A DNA stretch of 64,000 nucleotides from Kitasatospora sp. NBC_01287 (lineage in GTDB: Bacteria; Actinomycetota; Actinomycetes; Streptomycetales; Streptomycetaceae). Under the pieces are notes generated by a model. It worked only from the letters and a program-made list of their open reading frames with translations. It was not told the DNA's origin and made no database searches. Both the position numbers and the translations under genes were made by a program. How positions within the stretch are numbered: the stretch's first letter is position 1; every line of letters begins with the position of its first letter. The stretch is from positions 800,766 through 864,765 of the forward strand of contig NZ_JAPEPB010000002.1 of the NCBI RefSeq assembly GCF_026340565.1, in the 5' to 3' direction. Shown piece after piece: positions 55,705 through 63,582 of the stretch.

Positions 55705-55794
55705 CAAGCCTGAGCACCGGCCGGCGCCGCACAGCCCCTGCTCTGTGCGGCAGCCGCAGGCACTCAGACGCGCCGCCTCGAAAGGACACCAATC

Positions 55795-56019
55795 GTGATC
55801 ACCGTCAAGGCAGGAAACGACCTCGCCCTCCGCTGCACCTGCGGCTCCTACGCCTTCCGCGGCAACTGGACCGACTACGAGCCGTCAGGCACCTGGCGCG
55901 AACGGCGCGCCGGCCGGGTCGACGCCCACTGCCACGGCTACTGCGCCAACTGTGGCGAACACGTCCACACGGTCATCGAAAACACCCGCTGCGGCCGCCA
56001 CGACCCCATCGACCTCTAG
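55795..56019 (+). CDS. Zinc-finger-like protein (74 aa)
   Basis: GTG start after AAAGGACACC. CTCGSYAF and HCHGYCANCGEHVHT form two zinc half-sites. Unknown. Confidence 0.55.
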   Translation: MITVKAGNDLALRCTCGSYAFRGNWTDYEPSGTWRERRAGRVDAHCHGYCANCGEHVHTVIENTRCGRHDPIDL

Positions 56020-56040
56020 CCACCCCACCAGGAGCCCGTC

Positions 56041-56307
56041 ATGCGCGCCCTCTTTGCCTTCCTCCTTCTCAGCATCGCCTGGCCCGCACTCGGCACCGCC
56101 GCCATCACCGCCAGCACCTGGCTCGCCGCCAACCTCACCCTCGACCTCACCGCCGCCGCCCTGATCCTCCTCGCCCGACACCGACCCCACCGCGCCCACC
56201 CGATCATCACGTTCCTCGCCGGCGCCGCAATCGCCACCTGGATCACCGGCCACCGACCCAAGCCCACACCGCTCACCACGGCCACCGGCCCCCAGATCCC
56301 CGCCTAA
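56041..56307 (+). CDS. Small membrane protein (88 aa)
   Basis: AGGAGCCC precedes ATG. Two or three predicted helices (ALFAFLLLSIAWPALGTAAI; LTAAALILLA; ITFLAGAAIATWITG). In a plasmid-like transfer set it could be a spread (Spd)-type accessory protein; inferred. Confidence 0.55.
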   Translation: MRALFAFLLLSIAWPALGTAAITASTWLAANLTLDLTAAALILLARHRPHRAHPIITFLAGAAIATWITGHRPKPTPLTTATGPQIPA

Positions 56308-56341
56308 CCCACCACCAACCACTCGAAGGAGAACCGCCGCC

Positions 56342-57337
56342 GTGACCGCCCACCGCGAACGCCTCGCCCTCGGCGCAGCGCTCGTCATCATCGCCCTCAC
56401 AGTCGCCGCGTTCTGGCTCTCCTACGCCCACCTGCACGCCGTCGCCGCCGCACACGGCCTCGGCCAGTCCCCGGCCCGCTCCTGGGCGTGGCCCGCCACC
56501 CTCGACCTGTTCATCGTCGCCGGCGAACTCCTCATGCTCCGCGCCTCCCTCGCCCGCGCCACAGACTGGTGGGCCATCGGACTCACCGTCGTCGGATCCG
56601 GCGGCTCCATCGCCCTCAACGTTTTCGGCGTCGGCGGCCACGACCCGCTCGCGTACGTCACCGCCGCAGTCCCACCGACCGCCGCTCTGCTGGCCTTCGG
56701 CGCACTGATGCGCCAGGTCCACTCGCTGCTCTCCGATCACGACGAAGTGACGCCCGTCGACCATGAATCGGCGTACCTCCCGAGCGCCACGGACGCCGCT
56801 AGCGTGGCGCTCCAGCGCAGCTCCCAGAGCGCCACGCCAGGCGCCGCCAAGGCGCCCCGAACCAGCGCCCCGGCCACCACCCGGAGCGCCCCGGCAACCG
56901 CCACGATGGCGCCCTGGTCGCCCGCGCAGAGCGCCACGCAAGGCGCCACCGTCAGTCTCGTGAAGCGCTCTCAAGGCGCCGCCCAGAGCGCCCCGGTGAG
57001 CCTGACGAAGCGCCACCAGAGCGCCCCAACACCGCCCGTCGTGGCGCCCCCGCAGCGCCCCGCCCCCGCCACAACCACCGCCACCAAGGCGCCCCGACCG
57101 GCCGCCACAAAGCGCCCCAAGGGCAACCTCCGAGACGCCGCACGCGACGCCATCAAAGCGCTCTACGAAACGAACCAGAAGCGCCCTCTGGAATCCGAGA
57201 TGGTCGCCGCACTGAAGGCAGCGAAGCTCCCGCACTCCCGCCAGTTCGCCAACGCCCGCCGGCTTGAGATCGAGAAGGACGACCCGGCGCTGGCCGCACT
57301 CGGCTCCCAGAACGTCCGCCCCCTGACCGGCTCCTGA
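56342..57337 (+). CDS. DUF2637 membrane protein, Spd/transfer-associated, with repeated linker
   Basis: The N-terminal domain has four helices (ALGAALVIIALTVAAFWLSY; ATLDLFIVAGELLML; WWAIGLTVVGSGGSIALNVF; VTAAVPPTAALLAFGAL), as in DUF2637 proteins encoded by Streptomyces plasmids and integrative elements next to FtsK-type translocases. Residues ~150-270 are Ala/Ser/Pro/Thr-rich and encoded by repeated GCGCC-containing 9-mers (see 56825). The C-terminal ~65 residues are a small helical domain. GAAGGAG precedes GTG 56342. A partner of the translocase at 57368 is inferred. Confidence 0.75.
   Translation: MTAHRERLALGAALVIIALTVAAFWLSYAHLHAVAAAHGLGQSPARSWAWPATLDLFIVAGELLMLRASLARATDWWAIGLTVVGSGGSIALNVFGVGGHDPLAYVTAAVPPTAALLAFGALMRQVHSLLSDHDEVTPVDHESAYLPSATDAASVALQRSSQSATPGAAKAPRTSAPATTRSAPATATMAPWSPAQSATQGATVSLVKRSQGAAQSAPVSLTKRHQSAPTPPVVAPPQRPAPATTTATKAPRPAATKRPKGNLRDAARDAIKALYETNQKRPLESEMVAALKAAKLPHSRQFANARRLEIEKDDPALAALGSQNVRPLTGS
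56825..57116 (+). repeat. Array of same-orientation GCGCC 9-mers, candidate translocase recognition/transfer site
   Basis: CAGAGCGCC occurs at 56825, 56927, 56984 and 57017; CAAGGCGCC at 56848, 56939, 56972 and 57085; CAAAGCGCC at 57108. All lie on the plus strand. Two of the CAAGGCGCC copies are in a different reading frame from the other two, so selection is partly at DNA level. Streptomyces TraB-type translocases recognise directly repeated 8-mers near their gene. Confidence 0.55.
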
Positions 57338-57367
57338 TCAGCCGCGACCACCGAAGGAGTACTTCTG

Positions 57368-59332
57368 ATGGCCCAGTACATCGGCTACGCGCCGGCCCCG
57401 GCCGACCTGCCGGGCCCCCGTACGACGATCTCGACGACCGTGGCGACGGCCCCGACGACGACAGGGGGCAATCGCTCACAGACCGTCACAAATCGGGACA
57501 CGTATGGGAACTCTCCGTACCCGCCGTCATCGTCGCCACGACCCCGCCGCACCCGATTCTTCATCTCCTGCACCACGGTCGTCATCCGCGCCACCAACTG
57601 GGCGCTCGCCCACCGGTGGGAACTCGCCCCCGCCGCCACCATCGCCGCCCTCACCACACTCGGCTGGTGGCAACACGGCACACCGGGCGCCGGCTGGGAA
57701 GCCGCCGGCTACCTGGCGCTCGCCGCCGGCTCCGGCACCGCAGCCGCGCACGGGCTTAAGCACAAGCACCAGCACCTGTACGGCGCGGGAGCCGGCCTCG
57801 CGGTGGCGTTCGGCGACGTGGCAGCCGGGACCGGATTCGGGCCTGACGCGGCCTCGCTCACCGTGGCGGCAATCAGCACCGCACTCGCCTATGCGGCGTA
57901 CGTGCCGTGGCTGGCCGAGCACGGCAAGGGCCACAAGCACCCGGCGCGCCCCGCCGAGACAGCGGCTGCCATCGGGCCGGAGACGGGAACACGCCGCGCC
58001 CGGCAGTTCGCGGGCACGCCGAAGCCGGAGGACCCGAACAACGAGGCCCTGGCGGAGAGTGGCCAGCCGGTCGAGGTCGACAGCGTCTACGAGGCGCTTC
58101 AGCACAACCCGTTCTTCGACGATGTCATCCCGTACGCCGATGACGAGAGCGATGACCTGGCCGATCCGATCCGGATCGGCTGGGACGAAACCGGGGAGCC
58201 CGTGTATCTCACGATGCTGTACCGGCACACCCTCGTCGCCGGCGCTTCGGATTTCGGGAAATCCGGCCTCGTCAACCTGATCATCAAGAAGCTCCTCCGG
58301 AAGCAGCACGCCGAACTGTTCGGCATCGACATGAAGCCGGGCGCCCCCGAACTCGGCCCATGGGAGCCGACGCTGCGCAGGCTCGCCCGCACCCCGGAGG
58401 AAGCCCGCGACCTGCTCCAGTTCATCCGGGCAGAGTGCGACCGGCGCGGCGCATTCCTCGCGGACTTGTCCGCCAGCTCGATGGCCTCCGGCCGCGGCCC
58501 GGTCCGCAAGTGGATCCCCGGCGTCCACGGGCCCGCCTGGTGGATCGTCACTGACGAGCTGGCCGAGCTGATCCGCCAGGACGAGGAGCTTCGCAAGCTG
58601 GAAGCAGAGATCCGCAAGGTCAGTGAGGACCCCGAGCCTGCCGAGCCGAAGATCTCCACCACCTACGAGAGTCTGCTGGCGATGGCCCGTTTCCTCGGCA
58701 TCCAATTCATCTCCGCCACGCAGCAGCCCTCCGCCAAGGTTTTCGGCGGCAACACCGATGCGCGCGGGAACTACGCCAACCGGATCTCTACGCGGGTCGG
58801 CGAGGCCGGGCACACACAATTCATCTTCGGCAGCGGCTGCACCGGGAAGGGCTGGAAGCCGGAGGAGCTGACCAGGCCGGGCGAGTTCTACCTGGGTGCT
58901 CCGGAGATGCCGTTGGTGGACCCTCCGCAGTGTCGGGCCGAGTACGTCACCGACGCGGACATCGGTGCGGACGTCGGGCACTACTTTCAGGCTGGTCACC
59001 GCGGGCCAGCGGTGGTGGTGACGGAGCCGAAGGTGCGGATGCTGAAGTCCGTGCCGGCCGATGCGGCTCCCGCCGAGCCTGAGCTGGTATTCCCGGACGG
59101 TTCGGCGGTTGGTCGCAACGACTGGCCCGACCTGTACCGGGTGTTCTGCCGCCTGTGCGCCGACCGGGGTTACGCCACCAAGGACGACCTGGTGGACGGG
59201 GGGCCGTTCAACTCCCGTGACACCGTGCGCCGGGCCACCGAGGAGTGGCTGACCCGCGGGGTCCAGGTCCGCAAGGCCGGCCGCGCTGAGCAGTTCTACC
59301 TACCCGACACCGCTACCGATTCCGATGACTGA
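57368..59332 (+). CDS. FtsK/SpoIIIE-type DNA translocase (TraB-like)
   Basis: In the 654-residue product residues 70-185 include three predicted membrane helices. The motor domain has Walker A AGASDFGKSG (291-300), Walker B WWIVTDELAEL (Asp396, Glu397), the sensor segment FISATQQPSAKVFGG and TRVGEAGHTQFIFGSGC. The C-terminal ~75 residues (DWPDLYRVFCRLCADRGYAT, VQVRKAGRAEQFYLP) form a winged helix as in FtsK-gamma or TraB tails. Streptomyces plasmids use such proteins to move double-stranded DNA between hyphae. GAAGGAG precedes ATG. Function in this prophage is inferred. Confidence 0.85.
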   Translation: MAQYIGYAPAPADLPGPRTTISTTVATAPTTTGGNRSQTVTNRDTYGNSPYPPSSSPRPRRTRFFISCTTVVIRATNWALAHRWELAPAATIAALTTLGWWQHGTPGAGWEAAGYLALAAGSGTAAAHGLKHKHQHLYGAGAGLAVAFGDVAAGTGFGPDAASLTVAAISTALAYAAYVPWLAEHGKGHKHPARPAETAAAIGPETGTRRARQFAGTPKPEDPNNEALAESGQPVEVDSVYEALQHNPFFDDVIPYADDESDDLADPIRIGWDETGEPVYLTMLYRHTLVAGASDFGKSGLVNLIIKKLLRKQHAELFGIDMKPGAPELGPWEPTLRRLARTPEEARDLLQFIRAECDRRGAFLADLSASSMASGRGPVRKWIPGVHGPAWWIVTDELAELIRQDEELRKLEAEIRKVSEDPEPAEPKISTTYESLLAMARFLGIQFISATQQPSAKVFGGNTDARGNYANRISTRVGEAGHTQFIFGSGCTGKGWKPEELTRPGEFYLGAPEMPLVDPPQCRAEYVTDADIGADVGHYFQAGHRGPAVVVTEPKVRMLKSVPADAAPAEPELVFPDGSAVGRNDWPDLYRVFCRLCADRGYATKDDLVDGGPFNSRDTVRRATEEWLTRGVQVRKAGRAEQFYLPDTATDSDD

Positions 59333-59345
59333 CCAGGAGACCCTC

Positions 59346-59873
59346 ATGTATCAGGACACCGCCCCCGCGACGATCACGACACTGCTCGAGCCGAACACCA
59401 CGATCCCCGCCCAGCTCGCCCCATACGTGCCACCCCCGCAGCCCACGATCATCCCCGCTGCGAGCCCCGCCGTTCCCGGCGTCATCATCGGTGTCGACGG
59501 CACCCCCTACTACGGGCACCCGCCGATCATCTACGCCCAGCCCCAGATGCTCGCCGACCCGCAAGCCGCCCAGATGGTCGGCCGCGGCGCGATGCTCGCC
59601 GGCGGAGGCATCCTCGCCGCCGGAGTCGGCGTCGGCGCCGCTGAACTCGTGTCAGCCGTCGCGGCCGCCGGCGTCGGGGCCGGTACCCTCCTTGCCGCTG
59701 CGGCGCTGATGGCGATCGGGAAGGCCAAGGCACCCAAGCGGATCGTCAACCACATCAACCGCCGTGAGGAGTACCACCAGCACGTCACGAACACCGCTAC
59801 CGGCTGGCTCGGCCGGGCAACCGGCTCCATCAATTCGGCGAGCAACCACACGACCAGCAGCACGATCAGCTGA
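59346..59873 (+). CDS. Gly/Ala-rich membrane-associated protein downstream of the translocase (175 aa)
   Basis: GGAGACC precedes ATG 59346. Pro-rich N-terminus, then a glycine-zipper-like hydrophobic segment (GRGAMLAGGGILAAGVGVGA; AAGVGAGTLLAAAALMA), basic tail. Probably works with the translocase. Confidence 0.6.
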   Translation: MYQDTAPATITTLLEPNTTIPAQLAPYVPPPQPTIIPAASPAVPGVIIGVDGTPYYGHPPIIYAQPQMLADPQAAQMVGRGAMLAGGGILAAGVGVGAAELVSAVAAAGVGAGTLLAAAALMAIGKAKAPKRIVNHINRREEYHQHVTNTATGWLGRATGSINSASNHTTSSTIS

Positions 59874-59932
59874 ACACCGCCCACCCGTCGGCGCGGTGCA
59901 CCACACTGGAACCTCACACCGAGGGGGACTCT

Positions 59933-60586
59933 GTGGCCGCACCGCGTCGACGCCGCACCAACTACCGGCCAGGGCGCCGCCGCACTACCATCCGTCGACC
60001 ACGCCGCAGGTACGGGCTGTTCTCCCCGCCCGTCATCCTCACCGCCAGCGTGCTGGTCGCGATCGGCTCCCCCACCATCGGGATCCCGATCCTGGTCCTG
60101 GCCGTTGCCGGGCTGTGGTTCATGAAGCCCCGCCGTGTTCGGCGCATCGTCCGGGCACCGCGCAGGCCGGCCACCATGCGGCCGCGCATGGCCAGCGCTA
60201 GCATCGGCAGCTACCAGGCCATGACACCGGGCCAGTTCGAGCACGCCCTCGCCGCCCTGTGCCGCCGCGACGGCTGCACCAACGTCCAAGTGGTCGGCGG
60301 CGCAGGGGACCTCGGTGCCGACGTCATCGCCACCCTTCCCGACGGCCGACGCCTCGTCATCCAAGCCAAGCGCTACGCACTCACCACCAAAGTCGGCTCC
60401 GGTGACGTACAGAAGGTCGGCGGCACCGCCCGGCAGATCCATGGCGCAGACATCGCAGCCGTCGTCACCACCTCCACGTTCACCCCCGCAGCACGCTCCT
60501 ACGCGACGCAGGTCGGCATCCGCACCCTCGATGGGAACGCCCTGGCCCGCTGGGCGAGCCGAACCGGGGCCGCACCCTGGCAGTGA
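59933..60586 (+). CDS. Membrane-anchored Mrr-like restriction endonuclease
   Basis: The 217-residue product has a basic N-terminus, two helices (VILTASVLVAIGSPTIGIPI; LVLAVAGLWFM), then an Mrr_cat domain: EHALAALCRRDG (Glu104), GGAGDLGADVIATL (Asp130) and RLVIQAKRYAL (Gln144, Lys146), the D...QxK nuclease core. Related membrane-linked Mrr proteins occur on plasmids. GAGGGGG precedes GTG 59933. Could process transferred DNA or act as defence. Confidence 0.8.
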   Translation: MAAPRRRRTNYRPGRRRTTIRRPRRRYGLFSPPVILTASVLVAIGSPTIGIPILVLAVAGLWFMKPRRVRRIVRAPRRPATMRPRMASASIGSYQAMTPGQFEHALAALCRRDGCTNVQVVGGAGDLGADVIATLPDGRRLVIQAKRYALTTKVGSGDVQKVGGTARQIHGADIAAVVTTSTFTPAARSYATQVGIRTLDGNALARWASRTGAAPWQ

Positions 60587-60599
60587 CATCCTGGACCGC

Positions 60600-60752
60600 A
60601 TGACCGACTGCCCCGCCACCGCCACCATCCAACTCGGCGGCGAACTCTGCACCGCCATCTGCAACCTGCCGCCCGGCCACCACGGCCCCCACGAAGACAT
60701 CGTGCTCGGCGAATGGGGCAGCCCCGAAACGGCCGCACCCGCGAGAGGATGA
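60600..60752 (+). CDS. Hypothetical Cys/His protein (50 aa)
   Basis: CTAICNLPPGHHGPHED. Overlaps the next gene (ATGA). Unknown. Confidence 0.5.
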   Translation: MTDCPATATIQLGGELCTAICNLPPGHHGPHEDIVLGEWGSPETAAPARG

Positions 60753-60940
60753 ACAGCATGACACCCACGAACCCGTTCCGAGTCGATGCGATGCCCGCGG
60801 GCGAAGTCCGAGTGAGCGCCACGCTCTTCCCCGAGGAGATACGGCACGGCGCGGTAGTCCGCGGCTTCAGCATCGCTGAGGCGCGAGACCTGGCCGCACA
60901 GCTCCTCGCCGCAGCCGAGGTCGCCGAGGCCCATCAGTGA
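60749..60940 (+). CDS. Hypothetical protein (63 aa)
   Basis: ATGA overlap at 60749; ATG 60758 is an alternative. Beta then helix (IAEARDLAAQLLAAAEVAEA). Unknown. Confidence 0.5.
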   Translation: MNSMTPTNPFRVDAMPAGEVRVSATLFPEEIRHGAVVRGFSIAEARDLAAQLLAAAEVAEAHQ

Positions 60941-61092
60941 CCGGCGATCTGGTGGCGTTCCCGCGGACATGCCTCCGCGAGATCAGGAATGGGATCCGTG
61001 CCATGCTCCGCGCACTGGCTGGTGACCCCAATCCGACCATGACGCCTGCGGAAGTCTGGATCGCCCTGACCGGGAAGCAGTTGCCTCGATGA
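60937..61092 (+). CDS. Hypothetical protein (51 aa)
   Basis: GTGA overlap. Helical FPRTCLREIRNGIRAMLRAL. Last gene before the terminator at 61199. Confidence 0.45.
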   Translation: MTGDLVAFPRTCLREIRNGIRAMLRALAGDPNPTMTPAEVWIALTGKQLPR

Positions 61093-61178
61093 GCTACCCC
61101 GACTATCGCAGCGAATGGGCACCCGAGGAGGGCTGAGCTGGGTGGCTGTCACTCAACTCCAACTGTGCTGTGACATGC

Positions 61179-61184
61179 GATAAT
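61179..61184 (+). promoter_or_regulatory. -10-like GATAAT upstream of the GIY-YIG/MerR gene
   Basis: GATAAT with TGC just before it (extended -10) lies 70 nt before GTG 61254; the -35 is poor. The hairpin at 61199 would fall in the leader. Confidence 0.45.
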
Positions 61185-61198
61185 TGGCCTACAACAGT

Positions 61199-61229
61199 AC
61201 CCCGGCGACGGCGGTAACCGTCCCGGGGT
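61199..61229 (+). terminator. Strong hairpin with T-run
   Basis: ACCCCGG...CCGGGGT with inner GACGG/CCGTC, followed by TTTGG. Ends the transfer unit or, with the GATAAT at 61179, acts as a leader attenuator. Confidence 0.6.
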
Positions 61230-61253
61230 TTGGCCGACTGCATAGGAGTCGAC

Positions 61254-62051
61254 GTGGGCCAGACTAGCCCATTCACCCCCAACGAAATCAGCGACGGCAA
61301 CTACGGCGTCCGACCAAGCATGGCGGGCCTAATTGAGCTGGTCGACACGTCGGATCCGGCCTTTCCATACATCGCGGCCGTCCTCCGGGACATGCAGGGC
61401 GGGGGCGTCGAGCTGAACGAGGCGACCATCGCGATTGCCATCCAGCTTGGACGTCAGAAGCAGGTGCGGAGCAGGTCGATGGGAACCCAGTCCGGCCATG
61501 CTGACACTGTCCACCCGACCACTGGCGCGATCGTCTACTACATACGCCGCAGCGAAGCAATCAAGATCGGCACCACTGCTTCGCCCGTGAAGCGCTTTCG
61601 GAGCCTCCTGCCCGACGAGATCATGGCGTTCGAACCCGGCGGTTACGCACTTGAAGCTGAACGGCACACGCAGTTCGCGCACCTTCGGATCGCCGCGAAC
61701 CAGGAGTACTTCACCCCGGCCTCGGATCTCCTTTCCCATATCTCGACTGTGCGGGACCAACACGGCTCTCCCGACCCGGCGTGGCCGACTCTGGGATGGG
61801 TGCATCCTCGCTACGCCGTCGAACTCCCGCCACCAGCCACGACGGAGATGGTCACCGCCGCAGATGGTTGCACGCGTCTCGGCGTCAAGAAGAGCACGCT
61901 TCACGGCTGGGTTCATCGAGGGCGAATCTCCCCCGTCGGCTACAACTCTCGTGGTCACCAGCTCTTCTACATCGACCACCTGAGGTACCTTGCGCGCCTG
62001 AACGCACCGTGGACTGGCTGGACCGACGACGAGGCCACGCTTTCCGCGTAG
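61254..62051 (+). CDS. GIY-YIG (T5orf172-like) protein with C-terminal MerR-type HTH
   Basis: The 265-residue product has IVYYIRRSEAIKIGTTASPV, RFRSLLPDEI and AERHTQFAHLRIAANQEYF, the GIY-YIG fold of the Mug113/T5orf172 group with the Arg and His/Glu positions. The C-terminal HTH is TAADGCTRLGVKKSTLHGWV, HRGRISPVG. GGAG precedes GTG 61254. Like the 47675 gene it fuses a nuclease fold to a DNA-binding domain. Confidence 0.78.
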   Translation: MGQTSPFTPNEISDGNYGVRPSMAGLIELVDTSDPAFPYIAAVLRDMQGGGVELNEATIAIAIQLGRQKQVRSRSMGTQSGHADTVHPTTGAIVYYIRRSEAIKIGTTASPVKRFRSLLPDEIMAFEPGGYALEAERHTQFAHLRIAANQEYFTPASDLLSHISTVRDQHGSPDPAWPTLGWVHPRYAVELPPPATTEMVTAADGCTRLGVKKSTLHGWVHRGRISPVGYNSRGHQLFYIDHLRYLARLNAPWTGWTDDEATLSA

Positions 62052-62114
62052 TGGACAAGATCCCCGGGGAGGTGTCACACTCCGATCCAGCAGTACTACT
62101 GCGCCCAGAACCTG

Positions 62115-62143
62115 GAAGGCCTCCACCATCGGTGGGGGCCTTC
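62115..62143 (+). terminator. Strong intrinsic-type hairpin
   Basis: GAAGGCCTCCACC pairs with GGTGGGGGCCTTC across ATC, one mismatch. Lies 64 bp past the 62051 stop. Confidence 0.75.
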
Positions 62144-62157
62144 ACGCATGTCCGGGG

Positions 62158-62400
62158 GTGTCCGTGGACCGTGTCCTTCTCGAAGTCGTCCCCGAGCATC
62201 TCGTCTACGCACACGAGGCCGAGGCGGAGACCGGCGTTCCGCAGCAGGTGCTTCGTCAGTGGGCGCGGCGCGGAAAGATCCACCGCTTCCCCGGTGACGG
62301 CCGCCCCTCTGGCCAGGGCCACCTCTACCGGACCATGTACTCCCTGCCGGAAGTCCGCGAGGCCGCAGCGTCCTACCAGCCTCGCGCCGCAGCCGCCTAA
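62158..62400 (+). CDS. MerR-like helix-turn-helix protein (80 aa)
   Basis: VYAHEAEAETGVPQQVLRQW, ARRGKIHRFPGDGRP is an HTH with a wing, as in Xis/MerR proteins. GTG starts 14 nt after the terminator. Possibly regulates the late genes downstream. Confidence 0.7.
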   Translation: MSVDRVLLEVVPEHLVYAHEAEAETGVPQQVLRQWARRGKIHRFPGDGRPSGQGHLYRTMYSLPEVREAAASYQPRAAAA

Positions 62401-62553
62401 CTCCCGCCGGCCCGCACCCCCTGCGGGCGTCGAGGCGGGACGGCCCGCGTCCCGAGGGTGGCGCAGGGCCCGGGGGGTCCCGTAGTTGTCCGGCACTCCG
62501 AGGGCGCCGACGCCGACCACGGGACCCCACAACCCTCAAGGGAGGAGCACACG
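62401..62553. other. Hairpin-rich intergenic region
   Basis: GCCCGC/GCGGGC hairpin near 62410 and a 10-bp inverted repeat GGGGTCCCGT (62474-62483) / ACGGGACCCC (62519-62528). No gene seen; could hold a terminator, a small RNA or a late-gene control site. Confidence 0.45.
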
Positions 62554-62661
62554 GTGGCCGACTGCCTGTGGTGCGGGCACCGCATCCCACCAGACATGGA
62601 CGGCGAATACTGCTCCACCCGATGCGCCCTCCTCCACGCACGATCAGCAGGAGCCGAGTGA
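62554..62661 (+). CDS. Small zinc-finger protein (35 aa)
   Basis: GGAGGAGC precedes GTG. CLWCGHRIPPDMDGEYCSTR with a final C is a four-Cys zinc finger. Unknown. Confidence 0.55.
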   Translation: MADCLWCGHRIPPDMDGEYCSTRCALLHARSAGAE

Positions 62662-62843
62662 CCCAGCACGACCAGGCCACCCGCGCCCTCGACGCCCCGT
62701 TCACGCCGCCTGACGACTGGGACCCGATCCCCGGAACCTGCACCCGCTGCGGGCAGCCAGCGTGGCTTGGTGAAACCAAGTGGTGGCACAACGCGGAACC
62801 CTGCCAATCCCGCGGCCGCACCGCCGACTTCCTGCCCGACTGA
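62658..62843 (+). CDS. Zinc-knuckle protein (61 aa)
   Basis: GTGA overlap. CTRCGQPAWLGETKWWHNAE with C following. Unknown. Confidence 0.55.
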   Translation: MTQHDQATRALDAPFTPPDDWDPIPGTCTRCGQPAWLGETKWWHNAEPCQSRGRTADFLPD

Positions 62844-62852
62844 GGAGGCGCC

Positions 62853-63113
62853 GTGCACTGGCTCGCGCACTTCTTCGGCCTCGACAACCCGTCCGGCCCC
62901 GCATACCTCCTCTGGTCCGGTGTCGGCTCCGACGTGAGCGAACTCGCCATCATCGGCGGCCTCATCAGCATGTGGCGCCGCCACAACTGCCACGTCCGCG
63001 GTTGCTGGCGAATCGCCCGGCACCCAGTGGACGGCACCAACTGGGTCGTCTGCCGCCACCACCACCCCGACGACCCGCCCACCGCCGCAGCCGTACGCAA
63101 CGCCAGGCACTGA
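62853..63113 (+). CDS. Conserved small actinophage protein (86 aa)
   Basis: HWLAHFFGLDNPSGPAYLLW, SGVGSDVSELAIIGGLISMW, then RRHNCHVRGCWRIARHPVDG. This pattern (one hydrophobic helix plus HNC-x-x-x-x-CWR) recurs upstream of terminase genes in many actinophages. Function unknown. Confidence 0.7.
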   Translation: MHWLAHFFGLDNPSGPAYLLWSGVGSDVSELAIIGGLISMWRRHNCHVRGCWRIARHPVDGTNWVVCRHHHPDDPPTAAAVRNARH

Positions 63114-63143
63114 CCGACCCTCACCGCGAAGGAGCACTCCCTC

Positions 63144-63314
63144 ATGCTCGTTCTCCCCACCCGCTCGCAGCGACGCTACGCGTCCCGCAAGCTCGCCCGC
63201 CAGTACGCGTTCTACAACGGGCCCGCGCCCCGTTACGAGCCGGTGCGCGACCTGTCCTGCCACGTGCACCACAGGCAGGCGCCGTGCAAGCGGTGCGCCG
63301 GCGACACGAAGTAA
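63144..63314 (+). CDS. Basic Cys/His protein (56 aa)
   Basis: AAGGAGCAC precedes ATG. Arg/Lys-rich, ending CHVHHRQAPCKRCAG, a likely zinc site. Unknown. Confidence 0.55.
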   Translation: MLVLPTRSQRRYASRKLARQYAFYNGPAPRYEPVRDLSCHVHHRQAPCKRCAGDTK

Positions 63315-63340
63315 CCCACCCTCACCGCAAGGAGATCACG

Positions 63341-63580
63341 ATGTCCAAGATTGCCGACGAGCTCCGCGCAGAGTTCAACTCCCTCGTCACCAAATTCCAC
63401 GCCGTCCTCGACAAGCTCCACGGCGACGAGACCACCCTCGCCACCGAGGCTCACGCCGACGAGATGCAGGTCGCCCAGGACGCGAAGCCGGTCGTCGACG
63501 AGGTGAAGACCGACGCCGAACAGCTGGTCACCGAGGCCGTCGACGACGCCAAGAACCTCAACACCCCGCCCACCGCCTGA
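63341..63580 (+). CDS. Acidic helical protein (79 aa)
   Basis: AAGGAGATC precedes ATG. Long amphipathic helix (SKIADELRAEFNSLVTKFHA), then an acidic tail. Unknown. Confidence 0.6.
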   Translation: MSKIADELRAEFNSLVTKFHAVLDKLHGDETTLATEAHADEMQVAQDAKPVVDEVKTDAEQLVTEAVDDAKNLNTPPTA

Positions 63581-63582
63581 CC

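Noticed and set aside
61089..61136. 15-codon frame after the 60937 gene
   Set aside because: Too short to support, although it overlaps the previous stop and follows the local pattern.
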